Of a stretch of 34,870 bases of DNA, positions 1 through 11,310 are shown piece by piece. Numbering within the stretch: the first letter of the stretch is position 1; the number at the start of each line of letters is the position of its first letter. Where the stretch lies: positions 210,309,739-210,344,608 of the forward strand of contig JBOZIK010000001.1 of the NCBI GenBank assembly GCA_051453625.1, written 5' to 3'. A program made the translations under genes and the position numbers. A model generated the notes under the pieces. That model saw only the letters and a list, made by a program, of their open reading frames with translations. It did not search any database and had not been told where the DNA came from. The stretch is from Welwitschia mirabilis. Lineage: Eukaryota > Gnetophyta > Gnetopsida > Welwitschiales.

Positions 1-2660
1 AAACTCAAAACCAATTCTATTAGAGTAGTTATGGAAAGGAGTTATAGGAAACTAGTAACAATTACTAAAAGCATCTATTATTCTAATATTATTGCATTTA
101 GACTAAATGTAATATTAAAGAAAATAAAAAATTCTCTTATAATGGTCTAGTGGAGAAAATTTTGATTTAGCTTTACTCTAGCAAATGGAAGAAGAATTAC
201 CTGATAACCAAACATTATTCAAATGCTTCATACTTGAATGCCATAATGGATTAGTAAGAATGTATAGAGTTTTGATGAATTCCAATTTTTATCCACTAAA
301 AGAAATATTTTCATAGTAAGATGCACAAACTAGATGTAAAACATTTTGAACCTTTTTCTAAGCCCACCAAATAGCATCCAAAAAAGGATAAATTTATTGA
401 AAATTGAGATAAAATAAGATCATGAAATTCAACACTAGTCCAAGTTTTTCTATTTAAAGAGAATAAGCCATTAGTAGTAGCATTTCATACTAAAACATTC
501 TAAGGTTCATTACCAAAATAGGCATACACAATCCACATAGCTAAAATGGAGGCCCTTAATATTTGAAATTTGAATTACTAATCTTGTTTCTCTTAGTTGA
601 TCTATAACACATGTTTCAAGAAACCCTTCTAAATCTAAACCTCCCTTCTAAAGATTAAATAAAATCTCTAAGCCACTTTGCAATCTCATTGTAAGTTGTA
701 CTATTAAGATAAAACTAAGAAAATTAGTAAGCATGAAAAGAAGAAAGAACATTTATTGCAATGAAAACTCTCTTAGTTAGGGTGAGTCTCTAATAAGGAA
801 AAGCAAATGATTTACCTTGAATCTTTAATTTTATCCATTTGTAAAGTTATAAACTAGATACACCAAAGTCAAAAGGCGTATCCAAAATCCTAAGATTGTG
901 AACATAAGGGATAGGATGTTCAAAAAATCCTGTAAAAGTAGTTTTGTCATTAGGCCTATAAAAGTTGGATTTTTCCCAATTTTTGCATGATCTAAAAGGT
1001 TAAAATAAATTTTTAAAAAAAGGAAACAAAGAAAATCTAAATAAACTACATTAGGACCAAAATAACTTGATGTGTATTTTTGATGAAGAAAAAAGAATCA
1101 TCTATAAAATGATATAAAAATGACCCATATTATTGAAAAGATGAAGTTCATAAAGAAACCATGCATCTAACATTTTCTAAGTCAAATGCCTAAGGATATA
1201 TATAGCTAGGATGTGTAAGTAGAGAGAAAACGAAATCCTTGTCTTACTAACTTTCTTAAGACAAAGGACATAGGGTAAATTCCATTTATTATGATAAGGC
1301 TCTAGCATCCTCAACTAGCATTAAAGTATACTATAGAAAATACTTACCAAATTTAAGCTTTCTTAACATCTTCAAAATAAGTAGCTAAGAGATGTATTCA
1401 TATGCCTCACAATAATTCACTTTAAAAGAAATGACATTTTTCCTTGATCAATAAACTATCTTAAAACTTTTTCTAGTAATATAACATCATCCTAAATGAA
1501 CCTACTAGAAATAAAGGTAGCTTTTTTAGGCTGAACTAGCATTGGAAAGAGAGTCCTTAAGTGTAGAGTAATCATTTTAGTAATGATCTTATAATATGTG
1601 TTTAATATAGTGATTAGTCTCTAAACACTAAGCCACTAGCCTCCAACTTCTTTGAAAATGATCTTTATCTCATTAGTAGTAGGAAAAGGCCTAAGGATTT
1701 TCTTAGAACTCCCTTTCTAAAAGCATGAAAAAGATTTGGATCAACTCTATTCTAAAACTCTTTTTAATACCTTGTAGGAAGGCTATCCATTCCAGGAGCT
1801 TTATTGAATGGTAGAGAAAAATAAGCTTCTTTCATCTCCTTAGAAGAGAATGATCTATCATACTAATCTTTTGGCTATGCACTAACATTTTTAGGAATTG
1901 TTTCATATGTTTCAAGAAAGGTTTAGTATTGCTCAATAATTATTGAAATCATTATACAATTTAGAAAATTCTTGTATAAAATCAAATAGAATATCCTTAC
2001 TACAATTAGTAAAGATTTCATTTATATTAGGAGTATCAGCTTGTACTTTCTTAAATACCACTTTGGGAATTGAAAAAATGCTTTATTGCATTTGTCTTTC
2101 ACTTAAAGCTAATGAGTCCTAGACTAAAACATAAGATTACAAACCTTGTAATAGGTAATTTTCTAAAGCCTCATTTTCTTGTTGATAAGTTATTGCTAAG
2201 CCTAACTATCATTAAGGTGATGAAGCATCCACTCTCTAAACTTTCTATAGCATTTTCTGGGTTCTTACTTTAAGATTTTCTTAAATAAAATAATATTTTT
2301 CCCACCTTTCCATAAGATCATAAATGCTTCTCTAATTAGAGGACCATCAATAATGACAATAATCATTGGCAGATGAAGGGGAATGCATAAGCTAAAAATA
2401 TTTTATAAAGTTTCTGATGTAATATAATTTAAGCAAATTAGAGTTCAAGAAAAAATAACATCTGGGACTCTTTTTACTATTTACATTATTATAGAAAAAC
2501 TCCACAAAAAATGGTTTGTGATGATAAATAGGATGTTATGTTGAAGCACCTTTATTGGAAGACTATTCCTTTTAATAAAGTCCAAAGAATAACCAAAAGG
2601 AAAGTAAGCTTTGTGAAAACTTTTAGAAATATTTTCCTACCATGATTGAGTAAAGGAAAA
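1..2660 (-). mobile_element. LINE (non-LTR retrotransposon) remnant, truncated by window edge
   Basis: Read on the minus strand, this stretch follows the order of a plant L1-type LINE ORF2. It has a region before the RT (about 2660-1930), the RT domain, and a C-terminal region that runs off the left edge. Recognisable blocks are KEAYFSLPFNKAPGMD near 1785-1830, RLITILN then YYKIITKM near 1570-1620, VRQG at 1236-1247, FIDD at 1097-1108 and LTLTKRVFIAINVL near 750-790. The blocks lie in several frames and are split by stops, so the copy is dead. I could not clearly find the endonuclease domain, so the element may be 5'-truncated near 2660. Its 3' end and poly(A) tail lie outside the window. Confidence 0.85.
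700..1935 (-). pseudogene. LINE reverse transcriptase domain, degenerate
   Basis: The product would be the RT of a LINE ORF2 protein, which copies the element RNA at the nicked target (target-primed reverse transcription). In N-to-C order on the minus strand I see: the K-A-P-G-M-D block (1785-1802); the R-P-I-T-L-L-N-like block read as RLITILN (1600-1620) followed by a stretch ending in TFISSRFI; the V-R-Q-G block (1236-1247); and the catalytic F-A-D-D box read as F-I-D-D (1097-1108), both aspartates kept. An NLRILDTPFDFGV stretch near 855-905 corresponds to the Y-L-G-x-P-L block after the palm. Several TAG/TAA codons stand where the family has W or Q, and at least two frame changes occur. 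Confidence is high for the family and low for exact limits. Confidence 0.85.
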
Positions 2661-3884
2661 AATCAATTTTTTAAAGTGAGGATATTATACTTTAATCCTT
2701 CATAAAAGTAAATGTATACTTAACATAATAATTCAACTTAAGAAAATAAAATCAAGTATAAATACCTTAAATTAAAGCATAAAGAAATTCTTTGGATCAA
2801 ATTGCATATACATTGAAAGCACATGAGTATGAAACCAATAAAACACTTAGAATTCTTATGAAAATATTAATATTGTACTAACAAACTATCAACTTGCATG
2901 ACAAAACAACTATTTTACTTAGTAACATGCAAGCAATTAACACACATGACTTATAATTATCATGAAGAATTACATGTGTAAAAGCATAAATTCTTGAGAT
3001 GTAAAAAAGAAAATGCAATACAATAAAAATAAATAATCTTTTATAAAACATTTTGATATTATTATAAAAAATCATTTATAACTCAAATGAATAAATAAAA
3101 AGTTTAAGTAGTCAAATCTACCAAAATAAGTTTCATACAAAAATGACCTTTTTTAAAATGTTCATTACTTCAAATAATATAATAGGGATGCAAATGCATA
3201 ATTCAAGCATCTCATTTCATTCTATACAGAATATACAATAAATTAAAATCAAAAGATATTACTTGAAAAATAAGACTCTTCAAATTGACATAGCAAACTA
3301 TTTTATTTAAATATGCTTTGCACTAAGTTTCAATGCATTTGACTTGGAAGATAAATCTTAACTTATTATGAAATAAGTCATAAAACTAATCAAACATCTA
3401 GATTATGTTTTAAATAAATAAGTAATTTAAGTAATACTCAGTCAATTTCAATGTATTTTTACTGATAAAAAAAGATAAAATAAAGAAGAGAGAGAAAAGG
3501 TAGAGAGAAAATTTAGAAGAATAGACTTAGAAATTTTCAAAATCCTAAAAAACTTATAATATGTCTTAAAATAAGTTTATAAAAACTAAACATTCAAGAT
3601 CAAATAACTTTGTTTCAAACCAATAGAAATAGTTCATTTAGAAAAAAACTACAAAAGTTACAATCAACCTTTCTTTGAACAAGAACATTAATGATGAGTG
3701 ATTAATTATTAAGATATTTAATCTTAATGTTATATAAAATTTTATAATGTTTACTTTACTTATGTAGGTTAAATAACTAATTTATGAACTCATTATATAA
3801 AAATGATAATAGAAAGGAGAGGAGAGTGATAGGTGGCAACTAGGAGTTAGTTACATTATAAAAGATGGTGCCCAAAAAAGCTAA
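2661..3884. other. unassigned AT-rich interval
   Basis: This interval lies between the LINE remnant and the copia 3' LTR. Both strands were scanned. There is no ORF of note and no recognisable protein fragment. The short open frame at 2878-3075 (minus, 65 aa) is compositionally hydrophobic because of AT-rich codons and matches nothing I recognise. A purine-rich patch lies at about 3465-3525. The target-site side of the copia insertion should be near 3885, but I cannot see a clear target-site duplication. Confidence 0.5.
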
Positions 3885-4544
3885 GGATCATTAAAGTCAG
3901 AGAGGATAGGTGAACAAGTTTTATTAAATAAAAATTTCCAAATAAAAACAAATAAAATTCACAATAGAGAACTTACTGATTAAACAGGATTTCCTAACCT
4001 GGACATCTTCAAGCATAAAGGATAGCATTCCTTCATAGCTTTGGATTTCCTTAACCCCTGGTTTTAGCGCATGAACAACCTTACATATAACTGAGATGCT
4101 TCTTATAAGCTAGCACTCTCTTCCCTTTAGGGATTATAATAGATACAATACAAGTTATGCTTTGAATAGCCCATAGAATTACACTCGTACAAGGGTTTCC
4201 TTACACTTTAGAATCCTTAAGTAAGGGATCCTAGTAAAGAAGATGTTTGAAATTTATGAACTAGAAAGAATGAATTAAATAATTTATTATTCCTATAATG
4301 AAGTGTTAATAAACAATGCAAATAATAAAAAACAAGTCTAAAAGATGTTATTTTTTATGGGAGTTTGAGTTCTCCTTGATGAAGCCACTTACAAATACAC
4401 AAGATAAGAGTTATGTAGTAGTGGGAGAGTTAAAGAGCAAGTAATGCCTTTTGTAAATGGTTTTATTCATCAAGGATACAAAATTATTCATGTGTAACTC
4501 TAATCACCCAATCATCCAAATGAATAACCCCTTACTCTTCACAA

Positions 4545-4606
4545 CCCCCTTCCCCTCCTACCCACCCCCCACCCCTTCCCCCGTCCCCTGCACTCTCCCC
4601 CACCCC
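4545..4606. repeat. C-rich tract, G-quadruplex-capable on the minus strand
   Basis: Eight or more runs of three to six C are packed into about 60 bp: 4545-4549, 4552-4555, 4561-4563, 4565-4570, 4572-4575, 4578-4582, 4585-4588, 4597-4601 and 4603-4606. It is by far the most GC-rich patch in the window. The partner LTR lacks it. It directly abuts the T14 run that I read as the tail of a minus-strand SINE-like unit, so it may have formed at or after that insertion. Confidence 0.8.
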
Positions 4607-4715
4607 AATTTTTTTTTTTTTTCCTCCAAGGGAATGACAGATAGGTAATTTCATTCCACATAAATGCCCAATGACACTTGGAACTATGTAAACTTTACAT
4701 TGTTTATGTTCCCTG

Positions 4716-4772
4716 CCAATGTGGAGGTTTGAACTCTCTATCTCTAGGTCAATGTATTTGTGACTTTATCAC
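4716..4772 (+). repeat. 57-bp sequence duplicated on both sides of the 940-N gap (copy 1)
   Basis: The 57 bp at 4716-4772 recur at 5713-5769 with two differences (t/g and a/c in the middle). Copy 1 ends exactly at the first N and copy 2 starts exactly after the last N. This geometry suggests unmerged overlapping contig ends more than biology. Confidence 0.85.
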
Positions 4773-5712
4773 NNNNNNNNNNNNNNNNNNNNNNNNNNNN
4801 NNNNNNNNNNNNNNNNNNNNNNNNNNNNNNNNNNNNNNNNNNNNNNNNNNNNNNNNNNNNNNNNNNNNNNNNNNNNNNNNNNNNNNNNNNNNNNNNNNNN
4901 NNNNNNNNNNNNNNNNNNNNNNNNNNNNNNNNNNNNNNNNNNNNNNNNNNNNNNNNNNNNNNNNNNNNNNNNNNNNNNNNNNNNNNNNNNNNNNNNNNNN
5001 NNNNNNNNNNNNNNNNNNNNNNNNNNNNNNNNNNNNNNNNNNNNNNNNNNNNNNNNNNNNNNNNNNNNNNNNNNNNNNNNNNNNNNNNNNNNNNNNNNNN
5101 NNNNNNNNNNNNNNNNNNNNNNNNNNNNNNNNNNNNNNNNNNNNNNNNNNNNNNNNNNNNNNNNNNNNNNNNNNNNNNNNNNNNNNNNNNNNNNNNNNNN
5201 NNNNNNNNNNNNNNNNNNNNNNNNNNNNNNNNNNNNNNNNNNNNNNNNNNNNNNNNNNNNNNNNNNNNNNNNNNNNNNNNNNNNNNNNNNNNNNNNNNNN
5301 NNNNNNNNNNNNNNNNNNNNNNNNNNNNNNNNNNNNNNNNNNNNNNNNNNNNNNNNNNNNNNNNNNNNNNNNNNNNNNNNNNNNNNNNNNNNNNNNNNNN
5401 NNNNNNNNNNNNNNNNNNNNNNNNNNNNNNNNNNNNNNNNNNNNNNNNNNNNNNNNNNNNNNNNNNNNNNNNNNNNNNNNNNNNNNNNNNNNNNNNNNNN
5501 NNNNNNNNNNNNNNNNNNNNNNNNNNNNNNNNNNNNNNNNNNNNNNNNNNNNNNNNNNNNNNNNNNNNNNNNNNNNNNNNNNNNNNNNNNNNNNNNNNNN
5601 NNNNNNNNNNNNNNNNNNNNNNNNNNNNNNNNNNNNNNNNNNNNNNNNNNNNNNNNNNNNNNNNNNNNNNNNNNNNNNNNNNNNNNNNNNNNNNNNNNNN
5701 NNNNNNNNNNNN

Positions 5713-5769
5713 CCAATGTGGAGGTTTGAACTCTCGATCTCTAGGTCCATGTATTTGTGACTTTATCAC
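5713..5769 (+). repeat. 57-bp sequence duplicated on both sides of the 940-N gap (copy 2)
   Basis: This is the partner of 4716-4772. It carries the cga version of the middle triplet, so it keeps one CpG that copy 1 lacks. Confidence 0.85.
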
Positions 5770-5813
5770 TCTAGTAAGTTGTCATTAATTATGCTTGTTT
5801 TCTTTTATTCTTG

Positions 5814-6333
5814 AGATGTCTATTTATCCTTTTTCCTAGTTAGATAGAAATTTGAAATTATTTAAATATCATGCAATGGCTATAAATGGTTAAGATTTGA
5901 TTGCTCAACATCTATTTTATTTTTCATTCTTTTTGGGTAGATGCGTTTCCTGTAGAAGATGTCTTTATTAGGCAGACATCTTCATCTTAAAGATGTTTTT
6001 AGTTAGGTTGTCTAGATCTTAATAAATCTTAAATTGTTGTATCTTTAATCCTTAGGCATCATGAATCCATCATGTAAAACTTATGTGATCCCCTAAAATG
6101 TATATAATTTAACATAATAGAATTAAATTTTATCACCTCTTTAAATTTAGCATAGATGTTTTTAATTCGATAGATTTCTTCCAACATTTGAAGCACTATA
6201 GATGTCTTTCACCTGTCTTAACTTCTTGGTTCAATATAGAAATATTTGTCAAGATAGACATCTTTTAACTATGTTAGCTTTAGATTTATCCTAGACATCT
6301 TCAATATAGTAGATGTTTTTATCATAGACATCT
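5814..6333. promoter_or_regulatory. cluster of AGACATCT/AGATGTCT octamers in the 3' LTR
   Basis: Seven exact octamers in either orientation lie in about 520 bp, the first at 5814-5821 and the last at 6326-6333. Near-matches such as AGATGTTT and AAATGTCT lie among them. Two form a perfect inverted repeat at 5955-5983 (10-bp arms, 9-nt loop). The equivalent part of the 5' LTR also has seven. The position inside the LTR, where U3 control sites reside, suggests binding sites, but this is inference. I know no factor for this exact motif. Confidence 0.45.
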
Positions 6334-6527
6334 TTATACTTATAAATGTCTTTAGTAATTTTGTCTAGCTTTTATGAAATTTGAGTTGAAGCATTTGTGA
6401 ACTTTAATCTTTAAGGTTTGTCTAGCTTTATTCCTATTTACAACTTGGTGTTTACCATTATCCTCTCTTCATAGTAGACATATCATATTTAATTAGTAAA
6501 ATCATCAAAACTAAGATTTTACCAATA

Positions 6528-6542
6528 ATCTCCTCCTTTTTC
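6528..6542 (-). promoter_or_regulatory. polypurine tract of the copia element
   Basis: On the minus strand the sequence gaaaaaggaggagat lies directly upstream of the 3' LTR start (TATTGG at 6527). It is the expected primer site for plus-strand DNA synthesis and fixes both the element's orientation and the LTR boundary. Confidence 0.75.
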
Positions 6543-9520
6543 ATGATGTTTAAAACTTGGAAAATATCATTAATTCCATCATGTTTAAATTTACTTGAGA
6601 GAACTTAATCCAACATGATACATAGTGTATTATATAAGGCATTTTAAAATTCTCAAAAAGTAAAATCATTTGAAAAATACATTAATAATTATTGTAAGAT
6701 AATAAACAAGAAGTAGTGCTAAATATATTAAATTACTCAAATACATGTCAAAGCATAGACTTTAACAGTTGATACATAATAATTAAAAAAAAATCAATTC
6801 ATTATAATATGTATGCCAACATGTAAAAGTAAGAAACAATAATGCTAGTACTCAAATGAAGTCCAACCAACCATCTCAAGTTAATTGATAGATAGTAATT
6901 AAAAAATAATTAAGTCATCATGATATGTATGCCAACATGTGCAAGTAAGCATAACAAATGATGTTACTCATAGGAAGTCTAACTAAACATCTTAAAACCA
7001 CATTCTTCAAACTCATATAGGATGTTTAACCTAATGTAATCTAATTTGTCCATATTATTACCCTTTCTGAATAGCACAGAAAGAAATTAATGAGTGAGGG
7101 CTAAATCATTGGTTTATTAAGGGCAATGTCATCATTACTATCTTTGGTGGCGGACGTTTTTATGGTATACAAGAGAGATGATATAGGTAGAGGCATATGA
7201 CATTTCTATAATGACCATTGTGATGTCTTACCATAACTCTAAGAGATCTATCTCCTCATATAAAAGTACATCTAAGGATTGATGGATGTGATAAAGAGAT
7301 TAATAGTGGTGGTCTCAGTAAAACTAGATACTGAGGATGGAGCGATGCTGAGAGGTGGTGTACGAGTTAAAAAGTGAGACATGATGATGGTGATGAAAGA
7401 TGAGATGATAAAGGTACATCAGATGGTAAAATGTTTCTATGTGAAATGGAATATAGATAGCTTATGATGAGGCCTATAACAGATAAAAGTTTCATCATAT
7501 TTGAGCTTTCTATGTCTGCCCACTACTTCCCCTAAGCCTATGCTAGAGCTTATGATGGAGCCTAATGCTCCCCCTAAAAGTGTGAATTCTCCTTATGGCT
7601 TTAAAGTATTTTAATCATCTACTCTACCTAATCATAGCTAGTAGTAAAAGGTATAGGTGGTTCCTATACTTTAAACTTCTATCCATAATTATATTGTATG
7701 GGAGTCCCCATGGATTTTCGACTATTTGTAGATTTCTTTCCCTTATTGGTTGCATATCTATGCTTCTTTAATCTTACTGTTAATATTTTCTACCATTTTT
7801 GGGATTTTCCTAAAACCCTTCTTCACTAATAAGGAACTATGAAAAGTTGTGGAATGAGATCTCTAAAATTGTATCTTGTAAGGCCTCTTGTTTGTACCTT
7901 TCCTTGCTTGTACTGAAGCATACTACTTCTTACGGAACTTTGAAAGTGGCTTTTTAGGCTAAATTAGATTAACTTATAGAATAAATATACTAGCATTCTA
8001 ATTATAAGGCTAGTTAAACAAGGATGACTCAAATTCTAGTCCTAACAAAAAAGGGTAACAATGTTCATGTACAGTATGAAGCTAAGAGCAATTTTAATTC
8101 TTGTAAAAAGGTAGTATATTATAAACATCTACATGGGATTATAGTAATTCTAGCTACCTCTATGAACTAGAATATTGTAGAATATAATAAAACTTAAAAT
8201 TAAGGCATTAGGTATCATGTCTTTTCATTCCACATTCTCATAGAAAGTCATCTTTACATGCTAAAAAATAACATTGCTTAACAAATGATGTAAAATATTA
8301 ACAAAACAAAATGTAAAGGTATCCTTGAAATAATGCATATACAATTGAGAAAACTTTGAATCATCTATTCCAACTAGAAAATTAACAAAACTTGGCATGA
8401 GAAAGAGAGAGATACCAATTGCTTATGTCTGAAATGTACTACTGATGTCATTTTTTTCATGGATGTTAGCATAGAACTAAGGAATAAGTGGATCTAGAAT
8501 GCTTTTTAGTTAAACTACCATATCCTAACCATGATGCTCAATATAAGAAATGAGTTGATCTTTCCTATGTTTTTGAAAACCAAGGGTCCTTTTTGCAATA
8601 TTAGAGTTTTTGGCCAAGTTTTAAATCATTTTAATATTGATTCATGATAAAATTATGGTTTATATTGAGGTCCTTATGTTTCAATAATAGATTCCTTCAC
8701 TTTTAAAGCATAAGAGAAATTTCTCCTCATCATTGTGAGAGTAAAAGACTAAAAGAACTAAACTTTAACAAAATATTTAAAAGAACCAAAGAGGAAAGAG
8801 CATCTACCAATGAAATAGCATCTAAAGCAGTCTGATGAGGATGCCTACTGAGTGGAGGATTAAATATGAGGGTTAATGATCCCTTTCTACTTAAAAAATG
8901 TTGAAACCCTTGGTTTTTATGCATTTTTTAATTTTTTTAATGATATCTCAAGATATCTATTACATGAAAGACATCTAAAATGATAAAAGTAAATGTCTAC
9001 AAAACTCAAAGGTATCTTCTAATAAAAAATTACAATAGAAAATTGAGCATAACAAAGATGTCTATAAAAACAAATGTCTATTTTGAAAAATAAATATAAA
9101 TTATAAAAAGATACTTGAACTCTAAATACATCTACATAATCAAAGACATTTACTCAAAAGATTTCTATAGAATTAAAGACATATCCTACTGAGATGTGTG
9201 TGATTTCAAAGATGTCTTTCTTGCAAAATAAAAACTTTAATATCTTCAAAACATAATGTTTATATTATTATCATAGCTTTAAGAATGATAAAATAACATG
9301 CACATGATATACTTGTTTAGAATCTAGCTAATATCTTAACTCACAAAGTATCAATGATTAACATGATGATTTAAGATTTAAGAAAGGTTATCTATTGACT
9401 TACTCGATTGGACAAGGTCTAATCCCTAAGTTATAGCATAGTTTAATGAATCTTTCTCCATTCAATGGTATGGTAGAAACATCAAAGAGTTAATCATTAG
9501 TATTAAAATAGTACAATATG
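6543..9520 (-). other. 3' internal region of the copia element, content not recognised
   Basis: About 3 kb separate the RNase H end from the polypurine tract. In Sirevirus-type copia elements this interval can hold an extra, sometimes envelope-like, ORF. Here no ORF longer than about 65 codons remains and no family is recognisable. A basic stretch readable on the minus strand near 7880-7930 (SVQARKGTNKRP) and another near 7790-7830 (KKGFRKIPKMVENI) show it was once coding. Between 7130 and 7400 it keeps more CpG than its neighbours. Three further AGACATCT-type octamers occur in 8950-9230. Confidence 0.45.
6769..7000 (+). repeat. tandem duplication, period about 116 bp, two copies
   Basis: 6769-6884 and 6885-7000 are diverged copies. 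Both carry ttgata-ata-taattaaaaaa, then atatgtatgccaacatgt, then a block ending in catct-aa. The clearest identical run is atatgtatgccaacatgt. The repeat lies in the 3' internal region just inside the copia polypurine tract. Confidence 0.75.
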
Positions 9521-9529
9521 ATATATATG

Positions 9530-11010
9530 ATTTTTTACATGCTCTCTAAGGAAGTGATGTCTAATATTAATATGTTTAATCCTAAAACACTAAACAGGAT
9601 TCTTTAAGATGTTGACGGTACTATTATTGTCACAATAAATGGAAATATTTTTCATGGTCAGTATAAAGTCCTTTAAGATTTATTTCATTTAAAGTATTTA
9701 AGCATAACAACTTCTAGTAGTGACGTACTCTACTTCAGCAATTGAGAGTGTAGTTAAATTTTACTTTTTACTACTTCAAGATGCCAAGCATTACCTAAGC
9801 AAGAAATAATTTCCACTAGTACTTATTCTATCATACTTGAAATAAACCCAGTTTACATCATAATACTAAACTAGATCAAGGCAAGAGTCTTTTGAATAGT
9901 AAAGGTCTCAATTAGTAGCACCTTTTAAATAGTAAAGTATTGTTTTAAGACCTATAAGATGTGATTATTTAAGATCACACTAATAATGGGCATGAATTAC
10001 TATACTTAATATAATATTAGGTCTACTAGCTATAATATATAATAAACTATTAATCACACCTCTGGTATAGCTTTTGATTTCTTATCATGTTCATTCTTAT
10101 CTAGTTTTGTGATTTAACTCATTGAAATGTCTTTTATCTTATAACTCTGTAAGCCATTCTTTACTAATAAATTATTAATATATTTAGATTGTGAAGTAGA
10201 TATATATTATTTTTGTTACATAACTTAGAGCCCTTAAAAGTTGCTCATTTATCCCATAAGGCTCATCTCAAATTGATCCTACATAATCTTAGCAAACTTC
10301 TTACATAATGATTTATTAGTAGCATCAAAAATCATATCATCCACATAGATTAATACAATAGTAACATCTTTGGTGTCTATTTTAATAAATAAAGTAACAT
10401 TAGATGTACCTTGTTTGAATTCATTTTCTATTAAATGTCTTAAGAATATCTCATACCAAGATCTGAGTGCTTTTTTAAAATCTTAGAGATTATTTTTCAA
10501 CTTGTAGACATAATTTAATTTGTAAGAGTTGATAAAATATTTATATTACTTAATGTATACTTCCTCCTAAAGTACTCCACTTAGAAAGACACTTTTGACA
10601 TCCATCTAATAAAGTTTAAATCCTTTATCATATGCAAAGATCAAAAACCTTCTTATAGATTTCATACATTTCATTGGTGTAAGTGTTTCATCAAAATCTA
10701 TGTCTTTGTATTGATTATAGCCTTTTGATGCTAGTCTTACTTTGTTTTTAATCACATTATCTTTTTATTTGTTTTGTTTTTGAAGATCCATTTTATACCA
10801 ATTACTACTTTGTTGGATGGCCTTAGAGTAAGTTTCCAAACATGACACCTTTTAGACTAATGTAATTCTTCTTATATTTCTAGCATTTAATACTCATCAA
10901 TTTCTACTTCATTGAGATTTTTTGGTTTTACTTGTGAGATATATGTTGCAAATCCATAAAAATCCTAAGCATGGCTTCAAGTTTGAAAACTACCATATGG
11001 ACTAATAATG
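9530..11010 (-). pseudogene. Ty1/copia reverse transcriptase and RNase H, degenerate
   Basis: This is the C-terminal half of a copia pol: RT that copies element RNA into DNA, then RNase H that removes the RNA. On the minus strand, in order: VKPKNLNEVEIDEY (about 10900), EELH and WKLTLRPSNKVVIGIKWIFKNK (about 10770-10860, split here only by my reading), the catalytic LIYVDDMIFDAT with Y-V-D-D at 10336-10347, the RNase H block DRISTSGNYF (about 9800-9833), and IYCDNNSTVNILKNPV with KHINIRHHFL (about 9550-9650). Many stops and several frameshifts break it. The catalytic aspartate pair of the RT is intact. The block order and wording match plant Sirevirus-type copia RT-RH. Confidence 0.9.
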
Positions 11011-11149
11011 ACATTACTTATGAAATACCTCTTTTTTAGTATGATCATGTTTGAAGATATTTACTTTTTAGTTTCTTCTTCCTTATTATCCTTATTATCT
11101 AATTATGCTTAAAGGTAGCTAGAGGGTTGTTCAAGCTATATGGATATAT

Positions 11150-11310
11150 AGTCATCTTTAGGTAGATTACCTCCTTTAATGGTTCTAGTGCCTTTGACGG
11201 AAACCTTTGTATTATCATCAAAAGTAACCACTTCTTTGTCTTACTCAACCAAGATGGTAAAACTACCAGTCATGCATCTTGAAAATTCACTATCAACATT
11301 CTATGCATGG
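11150..11310 (-). pseudogene. Ty1/copia protease-like remnant
   Basis: The minus strand reads RCMTGSFTILVE, then KEVVTFDDNTKVSVKGTR and IKGGN, matching the copia block D-S-G-C-S-R-H-M-T-G ... V-T-F-G-D-N-S-K. The D-S-G triplet reads as D-S-E, so the catalytic glycine is lost. The N-terminus of RT follows within about 250 bp on the minus strand, which leaves no room for integrase. Confidence 0.7.

Larger units (their letters stand above)
4609..5790 (-). mobile_element. SINE-like (tRNA-like) insertion in the 3' LTR, interrupted by an N gap
   Basis: On the minus strand this unit has a pol III B-box-like GAGTTCAAACCTC (4724-4736, repeated near 5721-5733). An A-box-like AGAGTGATAAAGTC lies upstream near 5760-5773. 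About 100 bp follow to a terminal A14 (T14 at 4609-4622 on plus). This is the layout of a tRNA-derived SINE: a tRNA-like head, an unrelated body and a poly(A) end. It is absent from the other LTR. The 940-N gap inside it makes the true length unknown. Because the sequence on both sides of the gap is the same 57 bp, the real element may be only about 180-200 bp. A pair of tandem copies is the alternative. Confidence 0.5.
3885..6527 (-). repeat. 3' LTR of the copia element, with inserted sequence and an N gap
   Basis: This copy aligns along its length with 13172-14557. Shared blocks include tagggattataatagata, gtttccttacactttggaat-like, aacaagtctaaaagatgt, and the AGACATCT-rich part. On the minus strand it begins TATTGGTAAAATC at 6527, against TGTTAGTAAAATC in the 5' LTR, and is preceded by a purine tract, as expected for a 3' LTR. 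The left boundary is uncertain by tens of bases. Relative to the other LTR, about 4537-5790 is extra: a C-rich tract, a SINE-like unit and a 940-N gap (4773-5712). Without the insert the LTR length is close to the 1386 bp of its partner. Confidence 0.8.

Noticed and set aside
2070-2273. 67-codon plus-strand frame
   Set aside because: It is antisense to the LINE region, which reads as LINE on the minus strand.
2878-3075. 65-codon minus-strand hydrophobic frame
   Set aside because: AT-rich chance frame; no context, start signal or family.
4716-5769. Functional tRNA gene at the tRNA-like head
   Set aside because: A cloverleaf cannot be formed, the boxes are degraded, and a poly(A) tail and body follow; SINE-like is the better reading.
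4678-5788. Open frames of 315-360 codons across the gap 4773-5712
   Set aside because: They consist almost wholly of N; only a few dozen codons are real and these lie in the SINE-like unit.
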